Shown here: piece after piece, positions 52,668-61,468 of the stretch | Layout: every line of letters starts with the position of its first letter | How positions within the stretch are numbered: position 1 is the first letter of the stretch | DNA from: JAFDYH01 sp049840875 | GTDB lineage: Bacteria; Bacteroidota; Bacteroidia; Chitinophagales; Chitinophagaceae | DNA: 64,000 bases | Assembly (NCBI GenBank): GCA_049840875.1 | Contig: JASGJE010000007.1 | Coordinates: forward strand, 372,001-436,000 | Direction of reading: 5' to 3' | Notes under the pieces: generated by a model | Database searches by the model: none | What the model saw: the letters and a program-made list of their open reading frames with translations, nothing else | What the model was told of the DNA's origin: nothing | Translations under genes and position numbers: made by a program

Positions 52668-52701
52668 GGCCTCCTCCCGACCTTCTCCATTGGAGGAGGC
52701 C
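52668..52701 (-). promoter_or_regulatory. hairpin masking the ribosome binding site of the sugar transferase
   Basis: In the minus-strand transcript GGCCTCCTCC (52701-52692) can pair perfectly with GGAGGAGGCC (52677-52668), which contains the Shine-Dalgarno sequence 2 bases before the ATG. The 10-bp GC-rich stem has a 14-base loop. Such a structure would repress translation until opened. Confidence 0.7.
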
Positions 52702-52764
52702 CTCAGGGCACAACCCTGGCTTATTTGAACTGATTATATGAATTGTATTACCATTCATTTTTTC

Positions 52765-53913
52765 CTATCCAATCGCGTTTTTAATTTCTCTTACCACAAT
52801 CTCCAAATCTTCATCAGTAATACCTGTTGAACTTGGAATGCTCAAACAAGTATTATAAATGTAGTCCGCATTGTCTTTTTGCTGCACATACACACAGTCT
52901 TTATACATTGGCAGTTTATTCATCGGCATCCAGAACCGGCGGCTGAGAATTTTGTTTTTATTCAGGTGATCCAGCAATTTTTGTTGCTGATCGGTTTGAA
53001 TTGTAAATAACCAGCCATTCGTATTTACTTCTGCTAATTCTTTTTGAAAGCGTATATCGGCAACTCCTTCCAGGTTCTCTTTGTAAAATTTAACGCACTC
53101 TTTTTTTCGCTTTATAAATGACGGCAACAGTTCCATTTGTGCTACACCGATAGCAGCAAGTACATTTACAAGCCGATAATTGTATCCAACTTCATCGTGA
53201 TAATATTCATCAGGACTTGCTTTCGCTGTCGTCGTAATATGCTTTGCTTTTTTTGCAAGTTGTTCATCGTCCGTAACAATTACACCGCCGCCCCCTGTTG
53301 AAATAATTTTATTACCATTAAAACTAAAACAACCTATTGGACTGAAAATACCTCCACTCTTTCCTTTATAAGTAGTGCCTAATGCTTCTGTAGAATCTTC
53401 AACAACTGCTATCGGGTATTTTTTTATAATCGATAAAAAACGATCCATATCACACATATTGCCGAGTATGTGAACAGGCATAATAGCGGAAATACGCCGA
53501 CCATCTTTTATATAAAAAAGAGAACCGTCTTTTTCGTCTGTTTCATTTTCTAAAAATTCTTCAAGCAGATCAAGATCCATTTGCCACAACAACGGATCAG
53601 CATCAATCAATATGGGATCAGCACCGATATATTTTATGGAATTTGCAGAAGCGACAAAAGTGAGATTGGGGAGAATAACATAATCACCAGATTTTACACC
53701 ACTTAAAAGCAATGCTATATGTAATGCAGCAGTTCCATTCACCGCAGCAACACCATATTTAGAACCTGCAAAATCGGCCACCATCTGTTCAAACCGGTTC
53801 ACGTATTCACCAACCGAAGAAATCCATCCTGTATCAAGGCAATCCTTTACATACTTCCATTCATTGCCCGCCATATTCGGCAAACTCAACGCTATGAATT
53901 TTTCGTTACTCAT
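52765..53913 (-). CDS. LegC-like DegT/DnrJ/EryC1 aminotransferase
   Basis: A 382-residue PLP enzyme that transaminates a nucleotide-linked keto-sugar to an amino-sugar. VEDSTEALG contains D173, pairing with the PLP ring; the Schiff-base lysine is K202 in SFNGNKIISTGGGG. The N-terminus (FIALSLPNMAGNEWKYVKDC) closely resembles the LegC/perosamine-synthase subfamily. It follows the epimerase gene. The amino-sugar product is probably an amino-deoxy hexose of the repeat unit; its identity is inference. Confidence 0.9.
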   Translation of the reverse strand: MSNEKFIALSLPNMAGNEWKYVKDCLDTGWISSVGEYVNRFEQMVADFAGSKYGVAAVNGTAALHIALLLSGVKSGDYVILPNLTFVASANSIKYIGADPILIDADPLLWQMDLDLLEEFLENETDEKDGSLFYIKDGRRISAIMPVHILGNMCDMDRFLSIIKKYPIAVVEDSTEALGTTYKGKSGGIFSPIGCFSFNGNKIISTGGGGVIVTDDEQLAKKAKHITTTAKASPDEYYHDEVGYNYRLVNVLAAIGVAQMELLPSFIKRKKECVKFYKENLEGVADIRFQKELAEVNTNGWLFTIQTDQQQKLLDHLNKNKILSRRFWMPMNKLPMYKDCVYVQQKDNADYIYNTCLSIPSSTGITDEDLEIVVREIKNAIG

Positions 53914-53999
53914 TATTCGATGTAGGATTTCGGATGTCTGATTTATGATTTAGTTTCACAACTCAAAAATTCTTTTGACCATTGACTACTCATTACTGA

Positions 54000-54995
54000 T
54001 TACTCGTACACTTTATTTCCCTGTTCCAGGTATTGATCATACCATTCAATTGTTTTCCTCAATCCATCTTTCCAGCCAACTTCAGGTTTATAACCGAGCT
54101 GTGTAGTTGCTTTTGTAATATCAGGACAGCGGCGCGATACAGAGCCAGGATAAGTTGGTGCATTTTCATATTCTCCTTTGAAATTCATTAATTCACCTGA
54201 GTAATGAATCAGATCGCCGATTGTAATTTCTTCCTGTGTTCCGATATGATAAATCTGCCCATTCGTGCCCGGCTGTTCCATCGCTAATACTGTGCCTTGC
54301 ACTGCGTCGGCAATGTAACAAAACGCTCTTGTCTGATCATGTCCATACACTTTAAATGGTGTCTCACCTTTTCTGAAGCGTACAACAAGGTGTGGTATTA
54401 CATGTTTGAATCCCATTCTTGGACCATACACATTATGATAGCGGACTATTGTCGTTTCAAAACCTAATATTCTCGAGTAATTTAAAAATCCCGATTCGCC
54501 TAACATTTTTGTAACCGCATAAGTAAAACGCGGATGACCGATATCTTCAATACAAAGAGGTACTTGCTCAGGTGTAGGGATAGTATAGCCAAACGCATCA
54601 ACAGTACCTGCATAACATTCACTGGTAGAGGTAAATAATGCTTTGCCGATTTTTGAGCGGCGTATCCATTCGAGTGTGTTATAAATAAGCGCTGTATTAA
54701 TCCGGATAATTTCGTGCGGAATAGAGTTTGCATTATCTACTCCAACTACCGACGCGAGCATGTAAACCTGGTCATAATTATTATCAAGGTTATCGTACGT
54801 TTTTGGGTCGGTAAAATCGCCGGCAACAACGCGGATGTTGTGCTTCTTTACAAGTGATGTAAATAATTCATCTTCTTTTCCTCTTGCAAAATTGTCAGCG
54901 ATGGTAATGGAATAATCTCTGTTTTCAGCAAGATACTTTGAGATATTAAACCCTATGAAACCGGCGCCGCCGAGTAGTAAAACTTTTTTGCTCAT
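54000..54995 (-). CDS. NAD-dependent nucleotide-sugar epimerase/dehydratase
   Basis: A 331-residue short-chain dehydrogenase fold. The NAD motif GGAGFIG is at 9-15, TSTSECY near 122-128, and the catalytic pair Y159/K163 in YAVTK. Many relatives are UDP-glucuronate decarboxylases or UDP-hexose epimerases/dehydratases; the exact reaction is not settled here. It lies between the nucleotide-sugar dehydrogenase and the aminotransferase, suggesting that the three make one modified sugar. Confidence 0.88.
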   Translation of the reverse strand: MSKKVLLLGGAGFIGFNISKYLAENRDYSITIADNFARGKEDELFTSLVKKHNIRVVAGDFTDPKTYDNLDNNYDQVYMLASVVGVDNANSIPHEIIRINTALIYNTLEWIRRSKIGKALFTSTSECYAGTVDAFGYTIPTPEQVPLCIEDIGHPRFTYAVTKMLGESGFLNYSRILGFETTIVRYHNVYGPRMGFKHVIPHLVVRFRKGETPFKVYGHDQTRAFCYIADAVQGTVLAMEQPGTNGQIYHIGTQEEITIGDLIHYSGELMNFKGEYENAPTYPGSVSRRCPDITKATTQLGYKPEVGWKDGLRKTIEWYDQYLEQGNKVYE

Positions 54996-55098
54996 GATTT
55001 ATAGCTGGATATTAGTAGCTCATTGTTCGATTGCTTGATGGCTTTATTGTTAAAATCCTCAACAACCATTAAACAATCAAACCATTTAGCAATTGAAT

Positions 55099-56610
55099 TT
55101 ACAAATCTCCCCTCCCGATCACTTTCACAATATGTTTGGCTGATAACGATTCTATCTGCTCATTTGTAAATACACCAATAGTATCGTAAATAAAAGAGCG
55201 TCTTTTCGCCAATAATTTTTCGATGAATTGTTGATTGTTCCTGTACTCTTTATGTCCTGTTGTAATTACAATTACATCATAGTTTTCTTTCAGCAATTCA
55301 TTCAGATCCTGGTTTATCCATAAATCTTTCTCTTCCCAATACAAAACATGCGGATCGTGTAGTGTAATTTCTGCGCCCTGATTTTCAAGTTCTTCATAAA
55401 AACCTTCTACCGGCGTGTAGCGGGTATCACCCACGTCATTCAAATAACTAACGCCAAGTAACAAGATTTTTTTCCCCTCCAGTGAATTTTGGTATTGCGA
55501 TTGTAAATATTCAAATGCATACAAAGGCATTTTATCATTGATGTGAACGCCTTTTTCGCTTTGCGATAACTTCTCTTCACTACCAAACAAATTCATCCTT
55601 GCCCAACTCGCCAGCAATGGATCTTTCGTCAGGCAATAACCGCCAACTCCTAATCCGGGCAACATGATATTTTTATGTGTTGGTCGCATACGTATTGCAT
55701 TCACCACTTCATAAATGTCTACTCCGGCTTCTTCAGCAAAACGACTCCATTCTACCATGAAAGCGATATTCATTGCACGGAAAGAATTTTCCAGCACTTT
55801 CGCCATTTCAGTTGCGTTGGTATTGCCAAGCTGTGTCAATGGATATTCATCTGTTTTAATTACTGTCCGCAAAAAACTTTCTACGGCTTTCGTGCTCTTA
55901 TCATCTGTACCAGCAAAAACGCGGTAAAAGTTCTGAATTGAATCGATATATTTTGGGCCAGGCATCACCCGTTCATATGAGTGGCCTACTTTCAATTCAT
56001 CAACCGGCAAATTTCTTTTCTGCAAACTATCTTCCAGAATCGGACGAACAATCTTTTGTGATGTGCCGGGAGGAACAGTTGTTTCGACTAAAACCAATAC
56101 ATCTTGTTTGCAATTTTGCCCGATGCTTTCAATTGCCTTTTTAAATGGCGTAAGATCTACACTGTAATCTTCAAGATCCTTGTTAGCGGCTGATTTCTTT
56201 TTTACATCAAGGTTTATATCAACCACTATCACATCTGCTTTGCTGAAAGCATATGGATCGTAGGTAGCATAATAATTCTTTTTCTGAAGTGAATTCTTAT
56301 AATAAATATCGATTTTGGGATCACTGGCAATTACAGGAAATGTTCCTTCATTGATTGAGCGGATTTTCCAATAAGAAGAAACGGAGGGCAGATCAATTCC
56401 GATCACGGCATATTCTTCTGTCAGCGCATTTGCTACCACCAACCCCATCACAGAGCCGACAAAACCCAAACCTTGTACGACTACTACCTTTTTACCAGGA
56501 TGAAGCGAAAGAAAATTATCAATACCTTGTTTATCATTATTAGAACCTGGTAAAGGGTATTCTTTATTGGTAATCGGGCTTCTCGAAACGTTCAGAGTGG
56601 CTGTTTCCAT
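55099..56610 (-). CDS. UDP-glucose/GDP-mannose dehydrogenase family protein
   Basis: A 503-residue NAD-dependent enzyme oxidising a nucleotide sugar at C6 to the uronic acid. NAD motif GLGFVGS is at 47-53; the active-site cysteine is C326 in GLGVGGYCLTKDP; ETTVPPGTS is at 176-184. It is longer than the usual 430-450 residues because of an N-terminal extension of about 40. A uronate product fits the neighbouring amidotransferase, which could convert it to a uronamide. Confidence 0.9.
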   Translation of the reverse strand: METATLNVSRSPITNKEYPLPGSNNDKQGIDNFLSLHPGKKVVVVQGLGFVGSVMGLVVANALTEEYAVIGIDLPSVSSYWKIRSINEGTFPVIASDPKIDIYYKNSLQKKNYYATYDPYAFSKADVIVVDINLDVKKKSAANKDLEDYSVDLTPFKKAIESIGQNCKQDVLVLVETTVPPGTSQKIVRPILEDSLQKRNLPVDELKVGHSYERVMPGPKYIDSIQNFYRVFAGTDDKSTKAVESFLRTVIKTDEYPLTQLGNTNATEMAKVLENSFRAMNIAFMVEWSRFAEEAGVDIYEVVNAIRMRPTHKNIMLPGLGVGGYCLTKDPLLASWARMNLFGSEEKLSQSEKGVHINDKMPLYAFEYLQSQYQNSLEGKKILLLGVSYLNDVGDTRYTPVEGFYEELENQGAEITLHDPHVLYWEEKDLWINQDLNELLKENYDVIVITTGHKEYRNNQQFIEKLLAKRRSFIYDTIGVFTNEQIESLSAKHIVKVIGRGDL

Positions 56611-56682
56611 ATTCAGGTTTAAATTACTTTAGCTACAGGAAAAACGTTTTTTCAAAAGAAAAAGTTTTACCACAATAAAAAA

Positions 56683-57513
56683 TCAGCGCTTTTGCAGAAT
56701 ATGCGCCTGGATTGGCCCATAATTTCCGCTTGGTGGAAGGAAAGAAAAGAACTTTACCAGTTCCGTATTCTTCAGATTGGGATCGCCTTTTGTGAGAAGC
56801 GGATGTAAAACCCTCGCAGAAAAATAATGGCTGCTTAAGAAATTGTATTGCAATGAGGCATTTTCAATCGTTCCGAGTGAGGAAGGTTCCGCAACAGCAA
56901 ATAGCGGATGAATAAATGCTTTAAAAGATTCTTTGTCGAAATACAGGTTATGATGGGCAACAGGAATACTGTTCAGGCCCAATTCGTTTCTTGCTTTGTT
57001 CAGGTTGTCGAAACCGTCGGTAAATGATTCCACCATAAAATAGAATCCACCTTTCTTTAATACTCTGTGTATTTCGGTCAATGCTTTTTGCTGATCTTCC
57101 CATGTTAACAGGTTAATAAGGCAACGTTCAGTATAAACAATATCAACCGAGGCATTTTCAAAAGCAAGCTTACGCACATCGCCCTGGGAAAATGAACCGT
57201 TACTGATTTTTCGCTGCTCTGCAATTGCGAGTAAATCATGACTGAAATCCATTCCATGGAAACTCGTTTGAGGATGAGCGGCTGCCAGCTGTTGCAGAGT
57301 ATACCCATTGCCGCAACCAATCTCCAGCACTTTACCTGCAATCACACGTACTTCACGGAGATTAAAAAAAGAAAAAATGCTTTCCAATTCTTTTTGCCTG
57401 ATGATCGTGTCTTCCATTGTTGAGGAGGAAGAATCTTTATGTTTTTCGGCCTGTATTTTATAATGACTCTGGATGATTTCGTCATTGCTAACACTCTGAT
57501 TCGCCATACACAT
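56683..57513 (-). CDS. SAM-dependent methyltransferase (class I)
   Basis: A 276-residue protein with motif I VLEIGCGNGYTLQQLA (residues about 61-76), FHGMDFSHDLLAIAEQ (motif II region), FSQGDVRKLAFENASVDIVYTE and LKKGGFYFMVESF. Its place in the cluster suggests methylation of a sugar, but the acceptor is unknown. ATG 57513 or 57507 may be used. It lies beyond a terminator-like hairpin from the acetyltransferase gene, so it may have its own promoter. Confidence 0.85.
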   Translation of the reverse strand: MCMANQSVSNDEIIQSHYKIQAEKHKDSSSSTMEDTIIRQKELESIFSFFNLREVRVIAGKVLEIGCGNGYTLQQLAAAHPQTSFHGMDFSHDLLAIAEQRKISNGSFSQGDVRKLAFENASVDIVYTERCLINLLTWEDQQKALTEIHRVLKKGGFYFMVESFTDGFDNLNKARNELGLNSIPVAHHNLYFDKESFKAFIHPLFAVAEPSSLGTIENASLQYNFLSSHYFSARVLHPLLTKGDPNLKNTELVKFFSFLPPSGNYGPIQAHILQKR

Positions 57514-57524
57514 TTATTTTTTTA

Positions 57525-57635
57525 ATGATTGCAAACTTATCGCATCGCTATCGATCAGGCAAATTATTCGCTACCGGTGAAACTGAAGATGTCATGAAAA
57601 CTACTGCGGGCTACATGAAAAAAGTTGAGCAATAA
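57525..57635 (+). CDS. possible 36-residue peptide on the plus strand
   Basis: An open frame starting MIANLSHRYRSGKL and ending GYMKKVEQ lies in the 185-base gap between two minus-strand genes. It is hydrophilic, with no membrane segment. A hairpin follows its stop codon (57646-57670). No Shine-Dalgarno sequence is seen. The composition is protein-like, but a chance frame of this size is possible. Confidence 0.25.
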   Translation: MIANLSHRYRSGKLFATGETEDVMKTTAGYMKKVEQ

Positions 57636-57645
57636 CCAAAACACA

Positions 57646-57670
57646 AAAGCATGTATTGAGTACATGCTTT
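57646..57670 (-). terminator. terminator-like hairpin after the acetyltransferase gene
   Basis: A perfect 10-bp stem AAAGCATGTA/TACATGCTTT has a 5-base loop. On the minus strand it is followed by TGTGTTTTGG, a weak T tract. It lies 28 bases beyond the stop codon of the acetyltransferase and would end that transcript. Confidence 0.6.
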
Positions 57671-57698
57671 GTAAAAATAAAAGGGGGTAGTTTTGGGT

Positions 57699-58358
57699 TT
57701 ATGCGGCAATTAGCTTTGCTGGATGCTTCTTTACGAGCAGCTTTTGCGGGTTACCAACTACGGTAACATTATCTGGAATATCTTTTACTATTACAGTACC
57801 GGCACCAATCACAACGTTTCTTCCGATAGTGATACCTTGACGGATGACAGAGTTAGCGCCTACAAATGTTCCTCTGCCAACTGTTACGTTTCCACAAAGA
57901 ACAGCACCCGGAGCAACGTGAACAAAATCTTCAATCCGGCATTCATGTTCAATCGTGCAGGAAGTATTGCATATCACTCCACGACCAATTTCAACCAGAG
58001 GGTTCAATGTTGCGTTAGCGGCGATCATTACTCCATCACCCATACGAACTGATGAAGAAATAACTGCTGAGGGATGAATAGCATTGATAGGACTTCCGAG
58101 AAAAGCACTCATTTGTGTGTGAATCTTTTCGCGGATACCGTTATGACCAACACAAGCAAAGAAATCAAACCTCTTTAGTTTCTTAATGGCTTCAGATTCC
58201 TTGCCGAGATATTGAAGGTGATAGGGGTTTTGTTGTTTTTCTTCCTGGTCGCAATAGGCGGTAACAAGGCGGCCAGCGCTTAGTAAAATATCGATGATCA
58301 CATAGGAGTGGCCTGAATAGCCAATAATTGCCACCGGTTTTTTCAATGTGGTTTTCAT
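57699..58358 (-). CDS. PglD/NeuD-like sugar O- or N-acetyltransferase
   Basis: A 219-residue protein with an N-terminal sugar-nucleotide binding fold (IIGYSGHSYVIIDILL) and a C-terminal left-handed beta-helix of hexapeptide repeats. The catalytic histidine is H138 in CTIEHECRIEDFVHVAPGA. Relatives acetylate the amino group of UDP-amino-sugars such as bacillosamine or sialic-acid precursors, consistent with the aminotransferase in this cluster. It sits between the GT4 gene and the hairpin at 57646. Confidence 0.88.
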   Translation of the reverse strand: MKTTLKKPVAIIGYSGHSYVIIDILLSAGRLVTAYCDQEEKQQNPYHLQYLGKESEAIKKLKRFDFFACVGHNGIREKIHTQMSAFLGSPINAIHPSAVISSSVRMGDGVMIAANATLNPLVEIGRGVICNTSCTIEHECRIEDFVHVAPGAVLCGNVTVGRGTFVGANSVIRQGITIGRNVVIGAGTVIVKDIPDNVTVVGNPQKLLVKKHPAKLIAA

Positions 58359-58476
58359 TGATTTGGACTTTGGAGCAACTAAAATATATCGCTCTTTTGA
58401 TAGTCCAAAGTAACCACACTATATAATACGATAAATCAGGTACAACTACTTCATGCAGAATCGTAGTTTTCCGATT

Positions 58477-59634
58477 TTATGCTTCTGCAAGCAATTCATC
58501 ATACCGTTTCCGTATCGATTGATGAACAATCTTCTGATCGAAATGCTGTTCTATTTTCTTACGAAGATTAACGGCGTACTGTTGCAAAATAGTTTTGCTT
58601 GTGAGAGCAAATTCAAGTTGTTGGTGAAGTTCTTCTTCATTCTTTACAGTAAATAACAATCCTGTCTTTTGATGTTCCACCACGTCAACATTCCCTTCTA
58701 TACGGGAACAAATAATGGGGCAATTCATTGCACCCGCTTGCAGCAACACATTGGGAAATCCCTCACGATAGGAAGGATGCAATAGTGCGTAAGAAAAGTA
58801 CATGTAATATTCTACTTCATCGCTCCATCCAGTCATGATAATCGCCGGATGGGTTTTCAGAATATTTCTGGCTTCATTACTTACAGGATCCAGCTCGTCT
58901 TCGAATTCACCAACAAGTAGCAGTCTCAGCCGAGGATTTTTCTTATACACTTTGTCAAATGCTTTCACCAGTTCATCAATGCCTTTATCTTTTACGATGC
59001 GGCCTACGCAAAGAAGGTAAGTAAGGCTATCCTCATAGGAAATCATTGATTTTATCCGATTCAATTTCTCTATATCCAATGCATCCGGAGAAAAACGCGA
59101 AAGATTGATGCCATTAGTTGAACCTAACCCGATTACTTCAAGTTTATCGTTACTGACAAGCTTATTCTCTTTTATATAATTCAATAATGAAAAACTATTC
59201 GGCCATACATGTGTAGCGGATGCGGCCGTTAACTTTTCCATTCTCACCAGTATTTTTCTTCCAATGCCAGATGAAGTCATAAAACGCAAACCGGCAATAG
59301 TGTGAATCCTGATTTTCACACCAGCCATTTTAGAGGCAAGCATAGCGAGCAATCCAGCTTTGGGTGTGTGAGAATGAACGATATCTGGTTGAACAGTTTT
59401 GAAGAAGCGATACAATTTCCATAGTGAACCAAGATCAGTAAACGGTGTGATCTTCCTTGTCATGTGAATGATATGATGATCACATTGTTCATTCGAAATT
59501 ATATCCGGCCATTCTTTTCCTCCACTGCTGATCATTGTCACCTGCAACCCGTGCTGCTGCATGTATCGCATCTGGCCGGCGAGCAGGTATTTCATAGAGA
59601 GCGGTGCGGTAGTGAGACGGATGAGCTTAGGCAC
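58477..59634 (-). CDS. GT4 family glycosyltransferase
   Basis: A 385-residue GT-B enzyme adding a sugar to the growing lipid-linked unit. Domain 1 begins VPKLIRLTTAPLSMKYLLAGQ. Domain 2 has LLCVGRIVKDKGIDELVKAF and the donor site REGFPNVLLQAG, where the second Glu of the usual EX7E pair is Gln. A GTG start at 59634 overlaps the asnB stop codon by 8 bases and indicates translational coupling; an ATG at 59715 would run 89 bases into asnB and is not needed. Confidence 0.88.
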   Translation of the reverse strand: MPKLIRLTTAPLSMKYLLAGQMRYMQQHGLQVTMISSGGKEWPDIISNEQCDHHIIHMTRKITPFTDLGSLWKLYRFFKTVQPDIVHSHTPKAGLLAMLASKMAGVKIRIHTIAGLRFMTSSGIGRKILVRMEKLTAASATHVWPNSFSLLNYIKENKLVSNDKLEVIGLGSTNGINLSRFSPDALDIEKLNRIKSMISYEDSLTYLLCVGRIVKDKGIDELVKAFDKVYKKNPRLRLLLVGEFEDELDPVSNEARNILKTHPAIIMTGWSDEVEYYMYFSYALLHPSYREGFPNVLLQAGAMNCPIICSRIEGNVDVVEHQKTGLLFTVKNEEELHQQLEFALTSKTILQQYAVNLRKKIEQHFDQKIVHQSIRKRYDELLAEA

Positions 59635-61465
59635 TTTTCTTGTAACATTTTTTATACCATACTTCAAGCGCAAATAACGTCCAGAGCATTTTTGCCCGTT
59701 TCTCATCACCTGCATTTATTTCGCGGTTCCAAAGCTGCTCAATAAATGATTTTGGAAGATAGTTGCGACAGTACGCGTTAGGCTGCAATAAGTAATCCGC
59801 GATAAGTTCTTTCAACTGGTTATCGATCCATCTTCTTAATGGTATTTCAAAGCCGCGTTTCGGCTGATTAATTAATTCAGCAGGTAAATATTTTTCTGCC
59901 AGTTTGCGGAGCATAACTTTCGTGGTACTTCCTTTTATCTTAAAGCTATCAGATAAAGAGGGAACATATTCAAGCAGGTCTTTACTCAACAATGGGCTAC
60001 GTCCTTCCAGTGAATGCGCCATTGTAGCTATATCCATTTTTACCAGCAGATTGCATGCCAGCAGGCTGTCAAAATCCAGGTTCATTATTTTATGTAACCC
60101 AGACATTTTCGTGCTATTAATGGCATCAAAATTCTCTTTCATTTTCTGAAAGCCAGTACCATTTTCTGCTTTAAATTTTCCTAATCCCTCAAAACTGTCC
60201 AGTGTTGCAGATAAATACGTATCGATACCATTTTTTACTGTGAGGTCGGCAAGGCGGTAAATGTAATTGTATTTACTTCGTTTATTCGGCACCGGTAGCA
60301 TTGTCACAAACAAATGTGCCGCACTCTTCAGCAACAGGCCTGGTTTAAAAAAATCATATTTGGCAAATGGTACGTACCGGCGATATCCTCCGAATATTTC
60401 ATCTCCACCATCACCGTTTAATATTACGGTTACACTTCGCTTGGCCTCTCGGCTTACATAGTAGCTTGGAATAGCTGAGCTGTCAAAAAAGGGTTCGCCA
60501 TAATTGTAAAGTATGGTTTCAATATCATTGATAAGATTGTCAAACGAAATCTTTATTTCATGATGATCTGTCTGGTAGCGGTTGGCCACTAATCTTGCGA
60601 GCGGCGCTTCGTCATACTCTCCATCAAAAGAAACGGTAAACGTCTTGATAGAATGATTATACATTCTGGCTATGGCTGTTACGAGGCCGCTATCGATACC
60701 ACCGCTCAGAAATGAACCTACTTCAAGATCGGATGATTCTATTCTGCGTTTGACAGCTTCGTGCAACAGGCGATCTGTATTCTGCAAGGCTGTCTCAAAG
60801 CTATCCTTGGATTTTATTGAATAAAAAGTATGCACATCCCACCAACGTACAACAATCGGTTGCGGATCTGCCAGAGGAATTACCGCGTAACTACCGGCAG
60901 GCAATTCGAAGACTTTTTTATAGGGCGTTGCAGAGCGAAATAAATAACCTGTATGTATAAACTGATTGATATGTTCTTCGTCTGCCTGGAGCGGGGCCTG
61001 GTTGCGAAGTGCATTTAATTCACTGGCAAAAATGAATTTGTTATTATCCGAAAAATAATAAACTGGTTTTTTTCCGCTTCTATCTCTTGCCAGGAAAAGA
61101 TGTTGCTTGTTCCGGTCATAAATCGCAATAGCAAACATGCCGTCAAAATCGTTCAAGCATGCAGGTCCTGCTTTCGCATAAGCGTGGAGAATCGTTTCAG
61201 TATCTGAATTGGTTTTGCATGAAAGATGATATTTGTTTCTGACGTCAAGATGATTATAAATCTCACCATTAAAAATTATCGTGAGCCCCTGAAAATGCAT
61301 GGGCTGCTGGCCGCATGCAATATCAAGTATGGCAAGCCTATGATGATGAAACTGCAGGTTATCCTCTTCAAAAAAAGTCTGTTCATCCGGACCGCGATGA
61401 TAGAGATCTTTTGAAATTTTTGGAACGTCTAATTTAAAATTGATCGAGCCGGCGATACCGCACAT
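59627..61465 (-). CDS. asparagine-synthase-type glutamine amidotransferase
   Basis: A 612-residue enzyme of the AsnB type. The glutaminase domain begins MCGIAGS, with C2 as nucleophile; the synthetase domain carries the PP-loop SGGIDSG (about residue 254) and DGGDEIFGGYRRY. In polysaccharide clusters such enzymes are usually thought to amidate uronic acids or similar carboxyls rather than make free asparagine, and a uronate-forming dehydrogenase is in this cluster. It is 3 bases from the polymerase gene and overlaps the next glycosyltransferase gene. Confidence 0.9.
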   Translation of the reverse strand: MCGIAGSINFKLDVPKISKDLYHRGPDEQTFFEEDNLQFHHHRLAILDIACGQQPMHFQGLTIIFNGEIYNHLDVRNKYHLSCKTNSDTETILHAYAKAGPACLNDFDGMFAIAIYDRNKQHLFLARDRSGKKPVYYFSDNNKFIFASELNALRNQAPLQADEEHINQFIHTGYLFRSATPYKKVFELPAGSYAVIPLADPQPIVVRWWDVHTFYSIKSKDSFETALQNTDRLLHEAVKRRIESSDLEVGSFLSGGIDSGLVTAIARMYNHSIKTFTVSFDGEYDEAPLARLVANRYQTDHHEIKISFDNLINDIETILYNYGEPFFDSSAIPSYYVSREAKRSVTVILNGDGGDEIFGGYRRYVPFAKYDFFKPGLLLKSAAHLFVTMLPVPNKRSKYNYIYRLADLTVKNGIDTYLSATLDSFEGLGKFKAENGTGFQKMKENFDAINSTKMSGLHKIMNLDFDSLLACNLLVKMDIATMAHSLEGRSPLLSKDLLEYVPSLSDSFKIKGSTTKVMLRKLAEKYLPAELINQPKRGFEIPLRRWIDNQLKELIADYLLQPNAYCRNYLPKSFIEQLWNREINAGDEKRAKMLWTLFALEVWYKKCYKKSA

Positions 61466-61468
61466 GCG

